A stretch of 64,000 nucleotides of DNA, taken from assembly GCA_016927755.1 (NCBI GenBank), contig JAFGLZ010000132.1, positions 103,174 to 167,173 on the forward strand, given 5' to 3'. Below, piece by piece: positions 45,001-51,344 of the stretch. This stretch comes from Phycisphaerae bacterium. GTDB taxonomy: Bacteria; Planctomycetota; Phycisphaerae; UBA1845; JAFGLZ01. The notes under the pieces are model-generated. The model did no database searches and was not told the origin of the DNA. It worked only from the letters and a program-made list of their open reading frames with translations. Position 1 is the stretch's first letter. Every line of letters starts with the position of its first letter. The position numbers and the translations under genes are program-made.

Positions 45001-48000
45001 CTCCAGGGCATCCAGGAGGAGAAGATCGAGGTCAAGTACGCCAACCCGAGCCAGCTCGTCGGCGTCATCACCCAGATGTTCCAGCCCATGCGGAATCAGG
45101 GACGGCGAGCGGAGAGCGACGTCCGGCTCAACGTCGTCGGGCCGAACATCATCGCCCAGGCCCCCGCAAAGAAGATGGTCGAGATCCGGCGATGGATCAA
45201 GGAGCTCGACGTCGAGGAGTTCGCCGACACGCAGACGAAGTTCTTCCCGCTCGACATCGCCCGCGCGCGGGAGATCACCAGCATCATCCAGCCGATGCTC
45301 CAGGCCAAGGCACAGGAGATCGCCCTGAGAGAGGGCCAGCGCCAGCGCCGCGGCACGAACCTGGTCATCATCCCGGACGTCCGGAACAACCGGATGATCA
45401 TCACCGCCCCCAGCCAGCTCCTGACCATGGCGGGCGAGCTGATCAAGGAGCTGGACGTCGAGGACCCCGTCTGGACCGGTGAAACGGTCGAGATCGTCGA
45501 GATCGAAAAGGCCGAGGCCACCGCCGTGGCCCAGGTCCTCACGCAGATCCTCCGCGATCGCGAGGGGCAGGAGCCCGTCCGGCCCAAGAAGGGCGGCGGC
45601 GATTACACCGGGCTGGCCGTGACCATCGTCCCCGACGCCGCGAGCAACACGCTGATCCTCAAGGGGCTGCCCCGCGAGCTGGATCGCGTCAAGGCGCTCA
45701 TCGAGCAGATCGAGCAGAAGTCCGTCGCCGGCGGCGTCCAGTTCAAGATGTACCGCCTGACCGAGTCCGACGCCGAGGAGGTCGCCACCGTCGTCACGCA
45801 GATGGTCAACGCCGCCGCCGGCGCCAGGTCAAGGCGGACCCCGGTCCAGGTGACCAGCAACTACATGATGAACGCCGTCTTCGTCGCCGGCACGCCCAAC
45901 CAGCAGACCATGGTCCAAAAGATCATCGACGTCTTCGAGAAGCCCGAGATGGAGATCGACCCGGACACTGGGGAGTTGCGGCCCATCGACCGGCAACCGT
46001 TCGAGTTCATCCGCCTGAAATACTCCGACGCGTATGACCTGTTGTACGACCTGGAGAGCCTGCTGGAAAAGCAGTTCGGCAAGAAGGCCCCCACGCTCGA
46101 AACGCTCTACGGCGACTCGTCGGTCCTCATGGTCAGCGGAAACCCGAACCAGATCGCCGCCGTGCGGAAGCTGGTTGATATGTTCGAGGAGAAGAACAAG
46201 AGCAAGCCGCCCGTGACGCGGACGGTCGATCTGGGCACGCTCAAGGGCGATGAGATCAAGCAGTACCTCGAGCGGTGGGGCTATCTGGGCAAGAAGGACA
46301 CGGCTGAGGTCCTAAAGGGCAAGGACGTCCGCGAACTGGTCACGGAGATCGGAATCGACGACGCGATCAAGCGGATCGACGAGGCAAAGGAGGCCGAGGA
46401 GAAAGCCAAGGAGCTCAAGCCGGACGAGGCCCGTCGTCAGCGATCGACGCGCCGCTACCGCTACAACAAGACCGGCGCTGGCGGCGCGGTTCGATTCGTG
46501 CCGCCGAGCACCTTGATCGTCCTGGAGCGCCGGCTCGACACGATCGTCTGCGGCGCCGCGGCCGTGACCAAGCCGGCCACGACCGCTCCCGCCGTCAGGA
46601 AAGCCGAGCCCGCCGCCCCGCCCGCCAAGAAGGCCGACACGACAGCCGAACGAAAGAACCGCTTCACGGGCAAGCCCGCGACAGCGACGGCCCCGGCGCA
46701 GCCGACTCCTAGGAAGCGCGCCCCCGCTGCGGCGGCGGCCAAGACCGCCCCGACGACCGCACCGGCCAAGGTCGCTCGCGAGGCCCTGACCAAGCCAACG
46801 AAGAGGGCCAAGCCCGTGGTCGCCACGACGGCCCCCGTCAAAACGCCGGTCGCCAAAGTCGCCCCCACCCCGGCCACAAAGGAACCGGTTCGAGTGGCCC
46901 AGCCCGTTAGGCCCGCGCCAAAGACGCCTGAACCGGCCCCCAAAGCTGCCGCGGCCAAGCAAGCCCCGTCCCCGCCCGCCAAGGCGGCGCCCCGCTCGGT
47001 CGACGCGGCGGCAAAGGCCGCGCCGGCGCCTGCCTCCGCACTCAAGACTCCCTCACCGGCCAAGCTGGCGACGCCCACGACCAAGCCCCGATTCGCGATC
47101 GAGCGGACCCCGGAGCGGAAACCGGCCAAGGAGCAGGGTGCTTCCGCCCAGGCAAGACCAACCACGCCCTCGGAAGGCGCCACCGCACGGGAAGCTGGCA
47201 CCGCCTTTGGTGCCCCCGCAACCGCCGCTGGTGATGAGGGACCCCCGGTCACGATCACGATCGACGAAGCCACGGGTGTGGTCCAGATCAAGGGCCCCGA
47301 TCGTCGCGTGAAGGAGATGGAGGACCTCATCTATCGGCTGCAGGAAGAGCTGGCCCCGCCCCTGGGACGCGAGTTCGAGTACAAGGTCTACAAGCCCAAA
47401 TACCTCGACGTGAATGTCGCGGCCCTGTTGTTGGACCGCGTCTTCAACGAGCCCAAGGCCGTCGCCGTGCCACAGCCCAAGCAGCCGCAACAGCCGAAGG
47501 GCAAGAAGGAGGAAGAGGAAGAGAAGCCCGAGTCACGGATGGACCTCCGCGACCTCATGCGGACGGGACGCAGCATGACGCGCGGAGCGAAGAAGGTCCG
47601 CGTCGTCCCCGACTCCCGAACGGGATACATCATCGTCGTCGCCCCGCCCGACATGTACCGCGACATCGAGGACCTCCTCGCCAAGATGGACATCCCCGGC
47701 CTGCCCCCCGGCGACATGCAGTTCTTCCATCTGGTGAACCTGGACGCCGACGACGTCGAACGTGAGCTGAAAGCCGTGCTGAGGCTCGACCGGCGCTCGG
47801 CGCCCAAAACGCCGGCCCTGCCGAAGGACCAGAACCAGGCCCTGGCGGCGTTGCAGGCCCAGCTCCAGCAGATCCAGAGCGGCGCCGCCGGCGTGACCTA
47901 CAGCAGCGAGCAGGTCGTCCTCGTTTCCAACCCCACGACAAATACGTTGGTCGTCAAGGCGCCGAACGAGGTCATGGACGTCATCACCGACTACATCGAG

Positions 48001-50961
48001 ACCCTCGAGGAGGAGGCCGCCAACATCGAAATCGAGGCCGTCACGCTCGAAAGCGCGCCCGCCCAGCAGGTGGCACAGTCGATGACGGCGCTGTATCAGC
48101 AGCGAGGCGGCGTCTCGATCCCCGGTCAGGGCAAGGCCGGCGGCGGTCGGATCTCCTTCACCGCCGACCCCTCCAGCAACACGATCTACGTCCGCGGGCC
48201 CAAGACGCTCCGCGATGAGGCGATCACCCGGATCAAGGAGGTCGACGAGAAGACCGCCGAAGAGGGCAAGGTCTTCCGGATGACGCTCGAGAATGCCGAT
48301 CCCGAAATGCTCGCCCCGAAGCTCCAGCAGATGTTCGCCGGCAAGAAGCGAAAGGGCCAGCAGGCCGTGGAGGTCATCGGCGACAACGCGAGCAACACGC
48401 TGATCGTCCGGGCGCCGGAGATGATCCGAAAGGAGATCCAGGAGATGGCCAAGGCCCTCGACGTCGACGCCATGGACATCGACTTCCGCGTGATCCCCCT
48501 CGAGCACGCCACCGCGACGGAGGTGCATGAGCAGCTCGTCCAGATGACGATGCAGGTCATGATGCAGCTACGCCAGAAGAACAAGAACATGAAGATGGAC
48601 GTCTTCGCCGCCGTCCCCGACCCGCGCACCAACTCCCTCATCGTCACCGGCGGGCCCACCACGTTCGCCATCGTCGAGAAGCTCAAGAGCCAGCTCGACG
48701 TCGAGCCGAGGGGCATCACCGAGCAGATCACCGTCGTCTATCAGCTCCAACAGGCCAGCGCGCCCGAAGTGGCCCGCACCATCACCCAGCTCTACAAGAG
48801 CGGCCCGAGGAGCAACTACCTCAGGAAGACCGGCATGGAGCCGCCCCAGGCCGACTTCGACACCACCACCAACACGGTGATCGTCCGGACGACCGAGAAG
48901 CTCCACAAGATGATCAAGAAGGACATCATCGACAAGCTGGAGGAATTCAGCGTCTCCAAGAAGATCAAGGACTCGACCATCATCCTGAAGTTCGCCAAGT
49001 CCGACGAGGTGGCCGAGATCCTCACCGAGTACTTCACGCAGCGAACACGCTTCAACCGACGAGGCGCGGTGAGCCCGACGGACGCGGTCTCCGTGATCTC
49101 CGAGCCCAACAGTAACGCGCTGCTGATCCGCTGCAACGACGACAATCTCGAGGCGATCCAAAAGTTGGTCGCACAGATGGACCGGGAAGACGTCGCGGGC
49201 AAGTCGACCCGCAAGACCAAGGTCATCCAGCTCGAGTACGCCGACCCCGGCTCCGCCGCCCAGGCCATCCGCCAGGCGTTCGTGCAGAACGGACGCCGCG
49301 GACGCGTCGGACTGAAGGATCGCGTCGAGGCTATCCCCGAATACACCACCGGCGCGCTCGTGGTCGTGGCCAGCGAAGAAAACATGAAAGAGGTCGACAA
49401 CATCATCGCCCAGCTCGACGTCGAAACCGCCATGAAACGCGAGACGAAACAGATCAAGCTCGAGTTCGCCGACGCCGCGGAAGTCACTCAGCAGCTCACG
49501 GCGATGTACGCCCAGACCCGCTCGCGGACCCGTCGAGGCGAGCTGCCCGTGACCGTCACGGCCGACGAACGCACCAACTCCGTCATCCTCCAGGCCAAGG
49601 CCAAGGAACTCGCGGAGGTCGAGGGGCTCATCAAGACGCTGGACGTGCCCAGCGACGTCCTGAAACGCCAGAAGCTAAGGATCTTCCAGCTCGAATGGGC
49701 CGATCCGTACGCGATGGCGCAGACGATCATGCAGGCCTTCCGGTCGCGAGGCGGGCGACGCAGCCCCTCCCAAGAGGTGTTCGCGGGGGCGGAGTACTCC
49801 ACGGGCTCCCTGATCGTCCACGCCTCGCCCGACAACATGGCCGTCATCGAGCAGCTCGTCAAGGAGGTCGACCAGGAGGGCGCTTCGGCCAAGCAGATGC
49901 ACGTCATCGAGATCAAGAACGGCGTCGCCCAGGACATCGCCCAGGCCCTCAATCAGACCTTCGTTTACACCCGCCGCTCCAAGCGGGGTGGACAACCGCC
50001 CGTCACGATCGTCAGCCCCCCCGGTACGAACCAGATCATGATCTCGGCCAACGAGGGTGACTTCAAACGCGTCGAGGAGGCGATCAAGGCCCTCGACGTC
50101 GACCCGACCACAAACGATGAGGTCGAGATCGTCACGCTCGAGCACCTCGATTCCACCGAGGCCCTCGAGATCATGCAAAACTACCTCCAGCGTCCCGGAG
50201 TGGCGGGCAGGCGCGGCGATCTGGCCGGCGGCACCCGCGTAACCGCGCTCGATTCCATGAGCGCCGTGGTCCTCAGCGGCAAGAAGGAAAACGTCTCCCA
50301 GGCGACCAAGGTGCTCAAGGGCCTGGACGTGCCGTCGAGTGCGGCCGAACGGATCCCCAAGATGATCCCGCTGGCCAAGGCCCAGCCCTCGCTGATGGCC
50401 TCCACCCTGAGCCAGATCTTCACCGAGCCGGCCCAGCAAGCCGCCAGGCGGCGGCGGGGCGGAGCCGCGCAGGAGTCAGTGCCCCTGATCCTCTCCGACG
50501 AGGGGAGCCGATCGCTGATCGTCCGAGCCCGAAAGAGCGACTTCAACGCCATCGAGCAGATGGCCAAACAGCTCGACCGCGAGGACTTCGGCGGCGCCGT
50601 CAAGATCATCTCCGTGCCGCAGACGATGGACGTGGCCGAGCTGGCCCAGCAGGTCGAACGAGCCGTCAACGAGGGCGAGAGAAACCTCGCCGTCCGGACC
50701 GGCAGACGAGCGTCCCAGGTCGCCGTGGTTTCCGACGAGCGCACCAGCAGCCTGATCGTGGCCGGTCCCTCCGAGCTGTTCGCCCAGGTCGAGCAGATCG
50801 TCAAACAGTTGCAGGAGATCGGCCCGGCCGGGGCCCCGGCCATGCGCATCATCCAGCTCAAGAACCTGGAGGCCCAGGAGATCAGCCGCGTGCTGGATCA
50901 GATGATGGAACGACAGGGCAGCGGCAGCTCGGGCACGCGTCGCTATCGGCGGCGGTTCTAG
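36031..50961 (+). CDS. Giant periplasmic protein: N0 domain plus about 53 tandem secretin N1-type domains, no pore
   Basis: About 4976 residues, starting at ATG 36031 after GGAGGG. A signal peptide (about 1-33, ending LALAEP) is followed by a Pro/Ala-rich region (to 210). An N0 domain lies at 211-302 (LTYHEAMHELNMLL). A short segment of unclear fold follows, then 39 N1-type units from about residue 391. Each is 66-90 residues, with a helix motif such as A-x-x-VA-x-x-L, a basic loop, P-(D/E)-x-x-x-N-x-LIV and a closing helix. A 232-residue Pro/Ala/Lys linker splits the array at 46552-47247; 14 more units and a half-unit end the protein. No secretin pore domain is present. The domains build stacked rings in known secretins, so this may be a giant periplasmic vestibule or scaffold. 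It follows a GspM/C-like gene and precedes the true secretin. Confidence 0.9.
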   Translation: MTMRKTRRFRSDVMSGASAMAAVLLCAGLALAEPANKPAQPTTSPVKVAAAAPARPAPGAKPTMPKPVTSAPVPAQPAENFKRPNTVSEAELAEIARRARASTQHGGQATTAPVTPPRPTPIAKQPPKPSPAPPTPPPPAPVAAAAKPETPSAEERRNRFRERLREARERAKEGKASADTPQQTAEAQPAAPKVATPVSQPVLPPPTPKLPAEQRKYLLSFHKAEWDEILNTFCRWSDLTFMGTSYPRAPVGGITYLNPRELTYHEAMHELNMLLMEGGYWMMKEKNHLTLRRLSDWPRYIPPENRFEDVKSFEKAKLDDDDWAMVFHTPDSPAVGDLIINIQQTMPDNVLRVGPVGETRRLKITGIVYYIKQFLRFADSPMFQPDESDKVKLRTIKFYKIEKADAASVQRVLQSIVLPERRGRIGTTVDEADRVDMVLDQMSNTIIVKAKQEYHDDIANMIQRIEASELVGDAKATFIKLEHARAEDLANILNPILTQQASMKPSYDRQRAQRERVFLQAEPASNSLIVLATKEGLEKVQELLKQLDVETPEGQYKRIELKNAKADQIYSVVNTLVQSRQMSRGRRMTPGQQLQVIPDPTGNALYVVGNPKDMEYVEKLVAELDKEDVERTKAHIVKLKKARPSTVAQGLQAIFGAEGGGRIRRGSPLGSFRVIPDEQSSVLVVICLEKDWKEVEPQIKEFDEQAVSMDPVMRTLEIKNGDAEEIANTLNNALRGRIGRASVVIGADRKNNMLFVTTLEPAFQEIESLVQKLDVPGKEGKLEVIPLENAAAVDVANLLTQMFQVQRRGGRFGGGGIEATIIPDPIANALVVRATKTDLEEVEVQARRIDDAAKGEGHKPTIITLEYADPVQTASLCETMFVGRTSRRGAEQRTYFVPMRTGLVVRAPAQQMEEIKAFIKSIDSPESENVEIKTVQLPGQDVEQIASILTRMFSGEQRRGRASGSMSFMPNPSADMIVIVAPKKRFEEIDKVIKQYTEGVKVTQATMKMFELQNARVDEVAELLTQMLGAKLSRGKRGGLSRDVQILREPRRNKLIVFAPEDVLKQAEDMIKQLDVPLGDEAAGVKWIALENTDAGYIASTLQQMWSQKQRRDRPKFRDLPVQIWPEAITNSVLVSAPPDEFKEIQELAKKLDAEAKIATTRPVIIPLQYQEPSYVISMCEQMFLPRTADGRGRRSQSTVESIAFIAMRDGIMVRAPQSRMKEIEAFIKLLDDPGEAKLTVKRYALKGMDVNLLHTTLNEVFAKMKLQRDETRPSFAVDAPNETVTVTCWTSRLPDIDKIVEDFKKAEGQKEPVVQEMIEVKFTRASYAASTLDGLLRKHLGDRAARLGARLSVSYEDRQNKVVLVAPPDVMADAKRILAEIDVRLPGATTQDSIRDLQVVQWIPMENIDASSAASTINQIWEASQPQQRAAENRPPIRIWPEPITNTVLVAGAYGKDFEVIQGIAKDIDQKAIENPNAPVLIKLEYVTPSEVTSMVSALFIPPGRRVQRDVAITAVSGGVIVRAAKIKLKEIQDFIAAYDKPEATGMKIKTFYLPKTNVSEVASTLNTIFGYKQRRHNEPGWSFIPNTSSEMLMVLAPEKRMKEIEDVIKEYESNVQKAESKMQMFEIKHTRANYVVGVLNELLREKLRRTRGRQAVEQLQISYESRQNKVVVFAPEDVMKQVEEMIKQIDVELPDDAEAIKWIQIEFADAAEVASTLSTFFQQKKGYKQRADSYSIQEVRIWPEMVTNSVLVSAPKKEFDEIAKLAKEIDDEYATKGLERVKITPKYVSVGQIQNMIQQLFYARTRRRDVRAQKEQVRIIPAGAYSFFLEAPKDRIAEVKKMIEEMDTEGENAPIIKTYKMGDVDVRRLAQALSQTTGGIGSYIPDARRGALIVSAPAHQFDRIEKAMEQLKADVKEEEAQFEVLSLKHARPSEAYSRLSQLVSMQLGRRRSRSDRELLLSMYPDDANNRLYVYAGMEEMLLVKKMLEQLDVPGLVAEAVLHTLPLKLTDCEYMASKIMQVFTAEEIKRRRAVKGLASQDTVPIRVVPEPTTNTLMITCAEEDFKEIELFVAKLEDAYVEKERALELFTPKYVSQGQLMATINTIYNPPRRPGERYQRYSDIRAIPASGSSFYLEAPKDKMVELKKLITDLDVEDKNRPLVRTYKLKDVDVRQLTRLLQTTMQGKGTYMADPQMGMVIVSAPEYQYKQIEEMMTKLQTEIEETRQQFEIIELKNARPSAVYGTLSQLVSMQMSQRRSRRDQGLQLSVIPDDSNGRLFVYAAKEEMDLVKKMLEKLDVPGMIKEAKLFTIELDRIDCNYMAGKIQQVFTPEELKRRRVQSGGSAQDLIPIRVVPEDMTNTLLITCAETDFADIRKFVMEREAAYVAKEKERKLITPKFASQGQLMAAITAIYEPPHRRGIRQKDVPDIRALPATGSSFYLEAPKDKMPDLLKLVEELDVEDKNQPIVRTYRVGDVNVSQLARLLSQTMAGKGTFIPDPQMGLLIVSAPEFRFAKIEETMNKLKENVAATRQQFKVFPLKFAKAANIYGQLSQLVSTRISSRRGSVDLSIMPDTVLNRLFVYAGDDEMKLVETMLGELDIEGVEPEQQVYSVELKNADCNWAASMVQQMFDTRELERRRRGRASAVVAPLRVMADQMSNRLLIWASPTDYKDVEKFVMDIDERAKDTKPERRIIEPKFIRATELYSMVQTLFLSQRTKTGQRQRFIETFMVMSGADIILNGPKDRLDEIEQFVKTVDTEDRAKLEIKTYELPEVDLNSLISTLNQLFAEDARRQRGNVLFIPDTQNNELMVSAPKSLMKDIDEIIVQRQKGAAKRTRTLTIVEIQHADASYLAGMLQPLIVERTRSRRGRYVQPEVTITPESRTNRLLIMAADAETKIAMELIKELDTEAMGLKGQVRTIELNKADVSYVASTLQAMFSGRQQLRKAKSYTATPVYIVPEIMTNRIFVAASEADFKDIEKLAKEMDEAAELQGIQEEKIEVKYANPSQLVGVITQMFQPMRNQGRRAESDVRLNVVGPNIIAQAPAKKMVEIRRWIKELDVEEFADTQTKFFPLDIARAREITSIIQPMLQAKAQEIALREGQRQRRGTNLVIIPDVRNNRMIITAPSQLLTMAGELIKELDVEDPVWTGETVEIVEIEKAEATAVAQVLTQILRDREGQEPVRPKKGGGDYTGLAVTIVPDAASNTLILKGLPRELDRVKALIEQIEQKSVAGGVQFKMYRLTESDAEEVATVVTQMVNAAAGARSRRTPVQVTSNYMMNAVFVAGTPNQQTMVQKIIDVFEKPEMEIDPDTGELRPIDRQPFEFIRLKYSDAYDLLYDLESLLEKQFGKKAPTLETLYGDSSVLMVSGNPNQIAAVRKLVDMFEEKNKSKPPVTRTVDLGTLKGDEIKQYLERWGYLGKKDTAEVLKGKDVRELVTEIGIDDAIKRIDEAKEAEEKAKELKPDEARRQRSTRRYRYNKTGAGGAVRFVPPSTLIVLERRLDTIVCGAAAVTKPATTAPAVRKAEPAAPPAKKADTTAERKNRFTGKPATATAPAQPTPRKRAPAAAAAKTAPTTAPAKVAREALTKPTKRAKPVVATTAPVKTPVAKVAPTPATKEPVRVAQPVRPAPKTPEPAPKAAAAKQAPSPPAKAAPRSVDAAAKAAPAPASALKTPSPAKLATPTTKPRFAIERTPERKPAKEQGASAQARPTTPSEGATAREAGTAFGAPATAAGDEGPPVTITIDEATGVVQIKGPDRRVKEMEDLIYRLQEELAPPLGREFEYKVYKPKYLDVNVAALLLDRVFNEPKAVAVPQPKQPQQPKGKKEEEEEKPESRMDLRDLMRTGRSMTRGAKKVRVVPDSRTGYIIVVAPPDMYRDIEDLLAKMDIPGLPPGDMQFFHLVNLDADDVERELKAVLRLDRRSAPKTPALPKDQNQALAALQAQLQQIQSGAAGVTYSSEQVVLVSNPTTNTLVVKAPNEVMDVITDYIETLEEEAANIEIEAVTLESAPAQQVAQSMTALYQQRGGVSIPGQGKAGGGRISFTADPSSNTIYVRGPKTLRDEAITRIKEVDEKTAEEGKVFRMTLENADPEMLAPKLQQMFAGKKRKGQQAVEVIGDNASNTLIVRAPEMIRKEIQEMAKALDVDAMDIDFRVIPLEHATATEVHEQLVQMTMQVMMQLRQKNKNMKMDVFAAVPDPRTNSLIVTGGPTTFAIVEKLKSQLDVEPRGITEQITVVYQLQQASAPEVARTITQLYKSGPRSNYLRKTGMEPPQADFDTTTNTVIVRTTEKLHKMIKKDIIDKLEEFSVSKKIKDSTIILKFAKSDEVAEILTEYFTQRTRFNRRGAVSPTDAVSVISEPNSNALLIRCNDDNLEAIQKLVAQMDREDVAGKSTRKTKVIQLEYADPGSAAQAIRQAFVQNGRRGRVGLKDRVEAIPEYTTGALVVVASEENMKEVDNIIAQLDVETAMKRETKQIKLEFADAAEVTQQLTAMYAQTRSRTRRGELPVTVTADERTNSVILQAKAKELAEVEGLIKTLDVPSDVLKRQKLRIFQLEWADPYAMAQTIMQAFRSRGGRRSPSQEVFAGAEYSTGSLIVHASPDNMAVIEQLVKEVDQEGASAKQMHVIEIKNGVAQDIAQALNQTFVYTRRSKRGGQPPVTIVSPPGTNQIMISANEGDFKRVEEAIKALDVDPTTNDEVEIVTLEHLDSTEALEIMQNYLQRPGVAGRRGDLAGGTRVTALDSMSAVVLSGKKENVSQATKVLKGLDVPSSAAERIPKMIPLAKAQPSLMASTLSQIFTEPAQQAARRRRGGAAQESVPLILSDEGSRSLIVRARKSDFNAIEQMAKQLDREDFGGAVKIISVPQTMDVAELAQQVERAVNEGERNLAVRTGRRASQVAVVSDERTSSLIVAGPSELFAQVEQIVKQLQEIGPAGAPAMRIIQLKNLEAQEISRVLDQMMERQGSGSSGTRRYRRRF
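36661..36936 (+). other. Secretin N0 domain in the giant protein
   Basis: QRKYLLSFHKAEWDEILN begins the fold, with GGITYLNPRELTYHEAMHELN in the middle and NHLTLRRLSDWP at the end. This matches the secretin short N0/STN pattern, the domain that contacts GspC or PilP in known systems. The pore-bearing secretin gene downstream appears to lack it. Confidence 0.7.
37201..46209 (+). repeat. First N-domain array: 39 secretin N1-type units
   Basis: Counting by eye from VKLRTIKFYKIEKADA to the last unit before the linker gives 39 units, with a mean near 77 residues. Each unit starts with a strand, then a helix with A-x-x-VA-like spacing, a basic Arg/Gly loop, and a second strand-helix pair. The loops are the most variable part. 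Confidence 0.8.
39046..45480 (+). repeat. Seven-fold super-repeat of a four-domain cassette, period about 915 bp
   Basis: Units in this stretch fall into four classes that recur in order A-B-C-D. Equivalent class-A codons lie at 39058, 39985, 40909, 41800, 42715, 43630 and 44545, so the spacing is 927, 924, 891, 915, 915 and 915 bp. An eighth class-A start is near 45487 (942 bp). Class C units lack the usual P-D-x-x-x-N signature and read x-G-x-x-V-R-A-P or F-x-L-E-A-P-K-D. Confidence 0.85.
46552..47247 (+). other. Internal Pro/Ala/Lys-rich linker in the giant protein
   Basis: 232 residues of Ala, Pro, Lys and Thr with no fold, of the same kind as the N-terminal region of this protein (about 34-210) and the N terminus of the secretin gene. 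A half N-domain follows at 47248-47367 (VTITIDEATGVVQIKG start). The layout suggests an old junction between two once-separate genes. Confidence 0.75.
47368..50841 (+). repeat. Second N-domain array: 14 secretin N1-type units
   Basis: From REFEYKVYKPKYLDVN to about 50841, 14 units averaging 83 residues are visible, with P-D/E-x-x-x-N-x-LIV signatures such as ADPSSNTIYVRG and EPNSNALLIRC. A front half-unit (MRIIQLKNLEAQEISR onward) closes the protein at 50842-50961. Confidence 0.78.
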
Positions 50962-51344
50962 CAGCGCCCACGCAGGCCTCTGCCTGCAAGAGATGCAACG
51001 CAGGCTTCCAGCCTGCAAGGCAGGCAAGGGTGCCTGCGGTACCCCAAAGTGCCAGAGACAAGGGCACGGCAGGGAAGGAAAATGGGCGGCATCCTCGCTT
51101 GCGGGCCGCCAGGATGTGATACACTAGAGCCCCTTGCCGGCGGGTCACCGGGCGCGGAACGCCATCCGGCGTGACGGTGCGGGTCCGTCGGAGGTCTGGG
51201 GAACCGTTGGCAGGCGTAAGAATATGCGGTCGTAAGAGTTGAAGTGTCCATCCCCGGTGTCGTGCGGCGGGAGAGCCCTGCACCGGAGATCGTGGATGGT
51301 CATAACGCCGGCCCCCGAGGGACGGCGAGATTGGGGATCCTGGC
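50962..51344. other. Intergenic region between the giant gene and the secretin gene
   Basis: Three hairpin repeats occupy 50972-51037. A weak promoter-like pair TTGCGG (51099) and TACACT (51120) follows. GGGGAT lies before the secretin ATG. No gene is seen. The secretin could have its own promoter here. Confidence 0.5.
50972..51037. repeat. Three GCAGGC-type hairpins after the giant gene
   Basis: GCAGGCCTCTGCCTGC at 50972-50987, GCAGGCTTCCAGCCTGC at 51000-51016 and GCAGGCAAGGGTGCCTGC at 51020-51037. The last two repeat the order found after the dehydrogenase gene at 21659-21700. Confidence 0.8.

Noticed and set aside
36031..50961. Could the tandem repeats be a CRISPR array or minisatellite artefact?
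   Set aside because: The units are protein-level, diverged and 66-90 codons long in one frame, with no short identical DNA repeats and spacers.
50962..51344. A simple frameshift splitting one original gene into the giant and secretin genes
   Set aside because: The gap is 383 bases with hairpin repeats, and the second gene has its own ribosome site and hydrophobic start; a one-base change would not join the frames. An ancient split is still possible.
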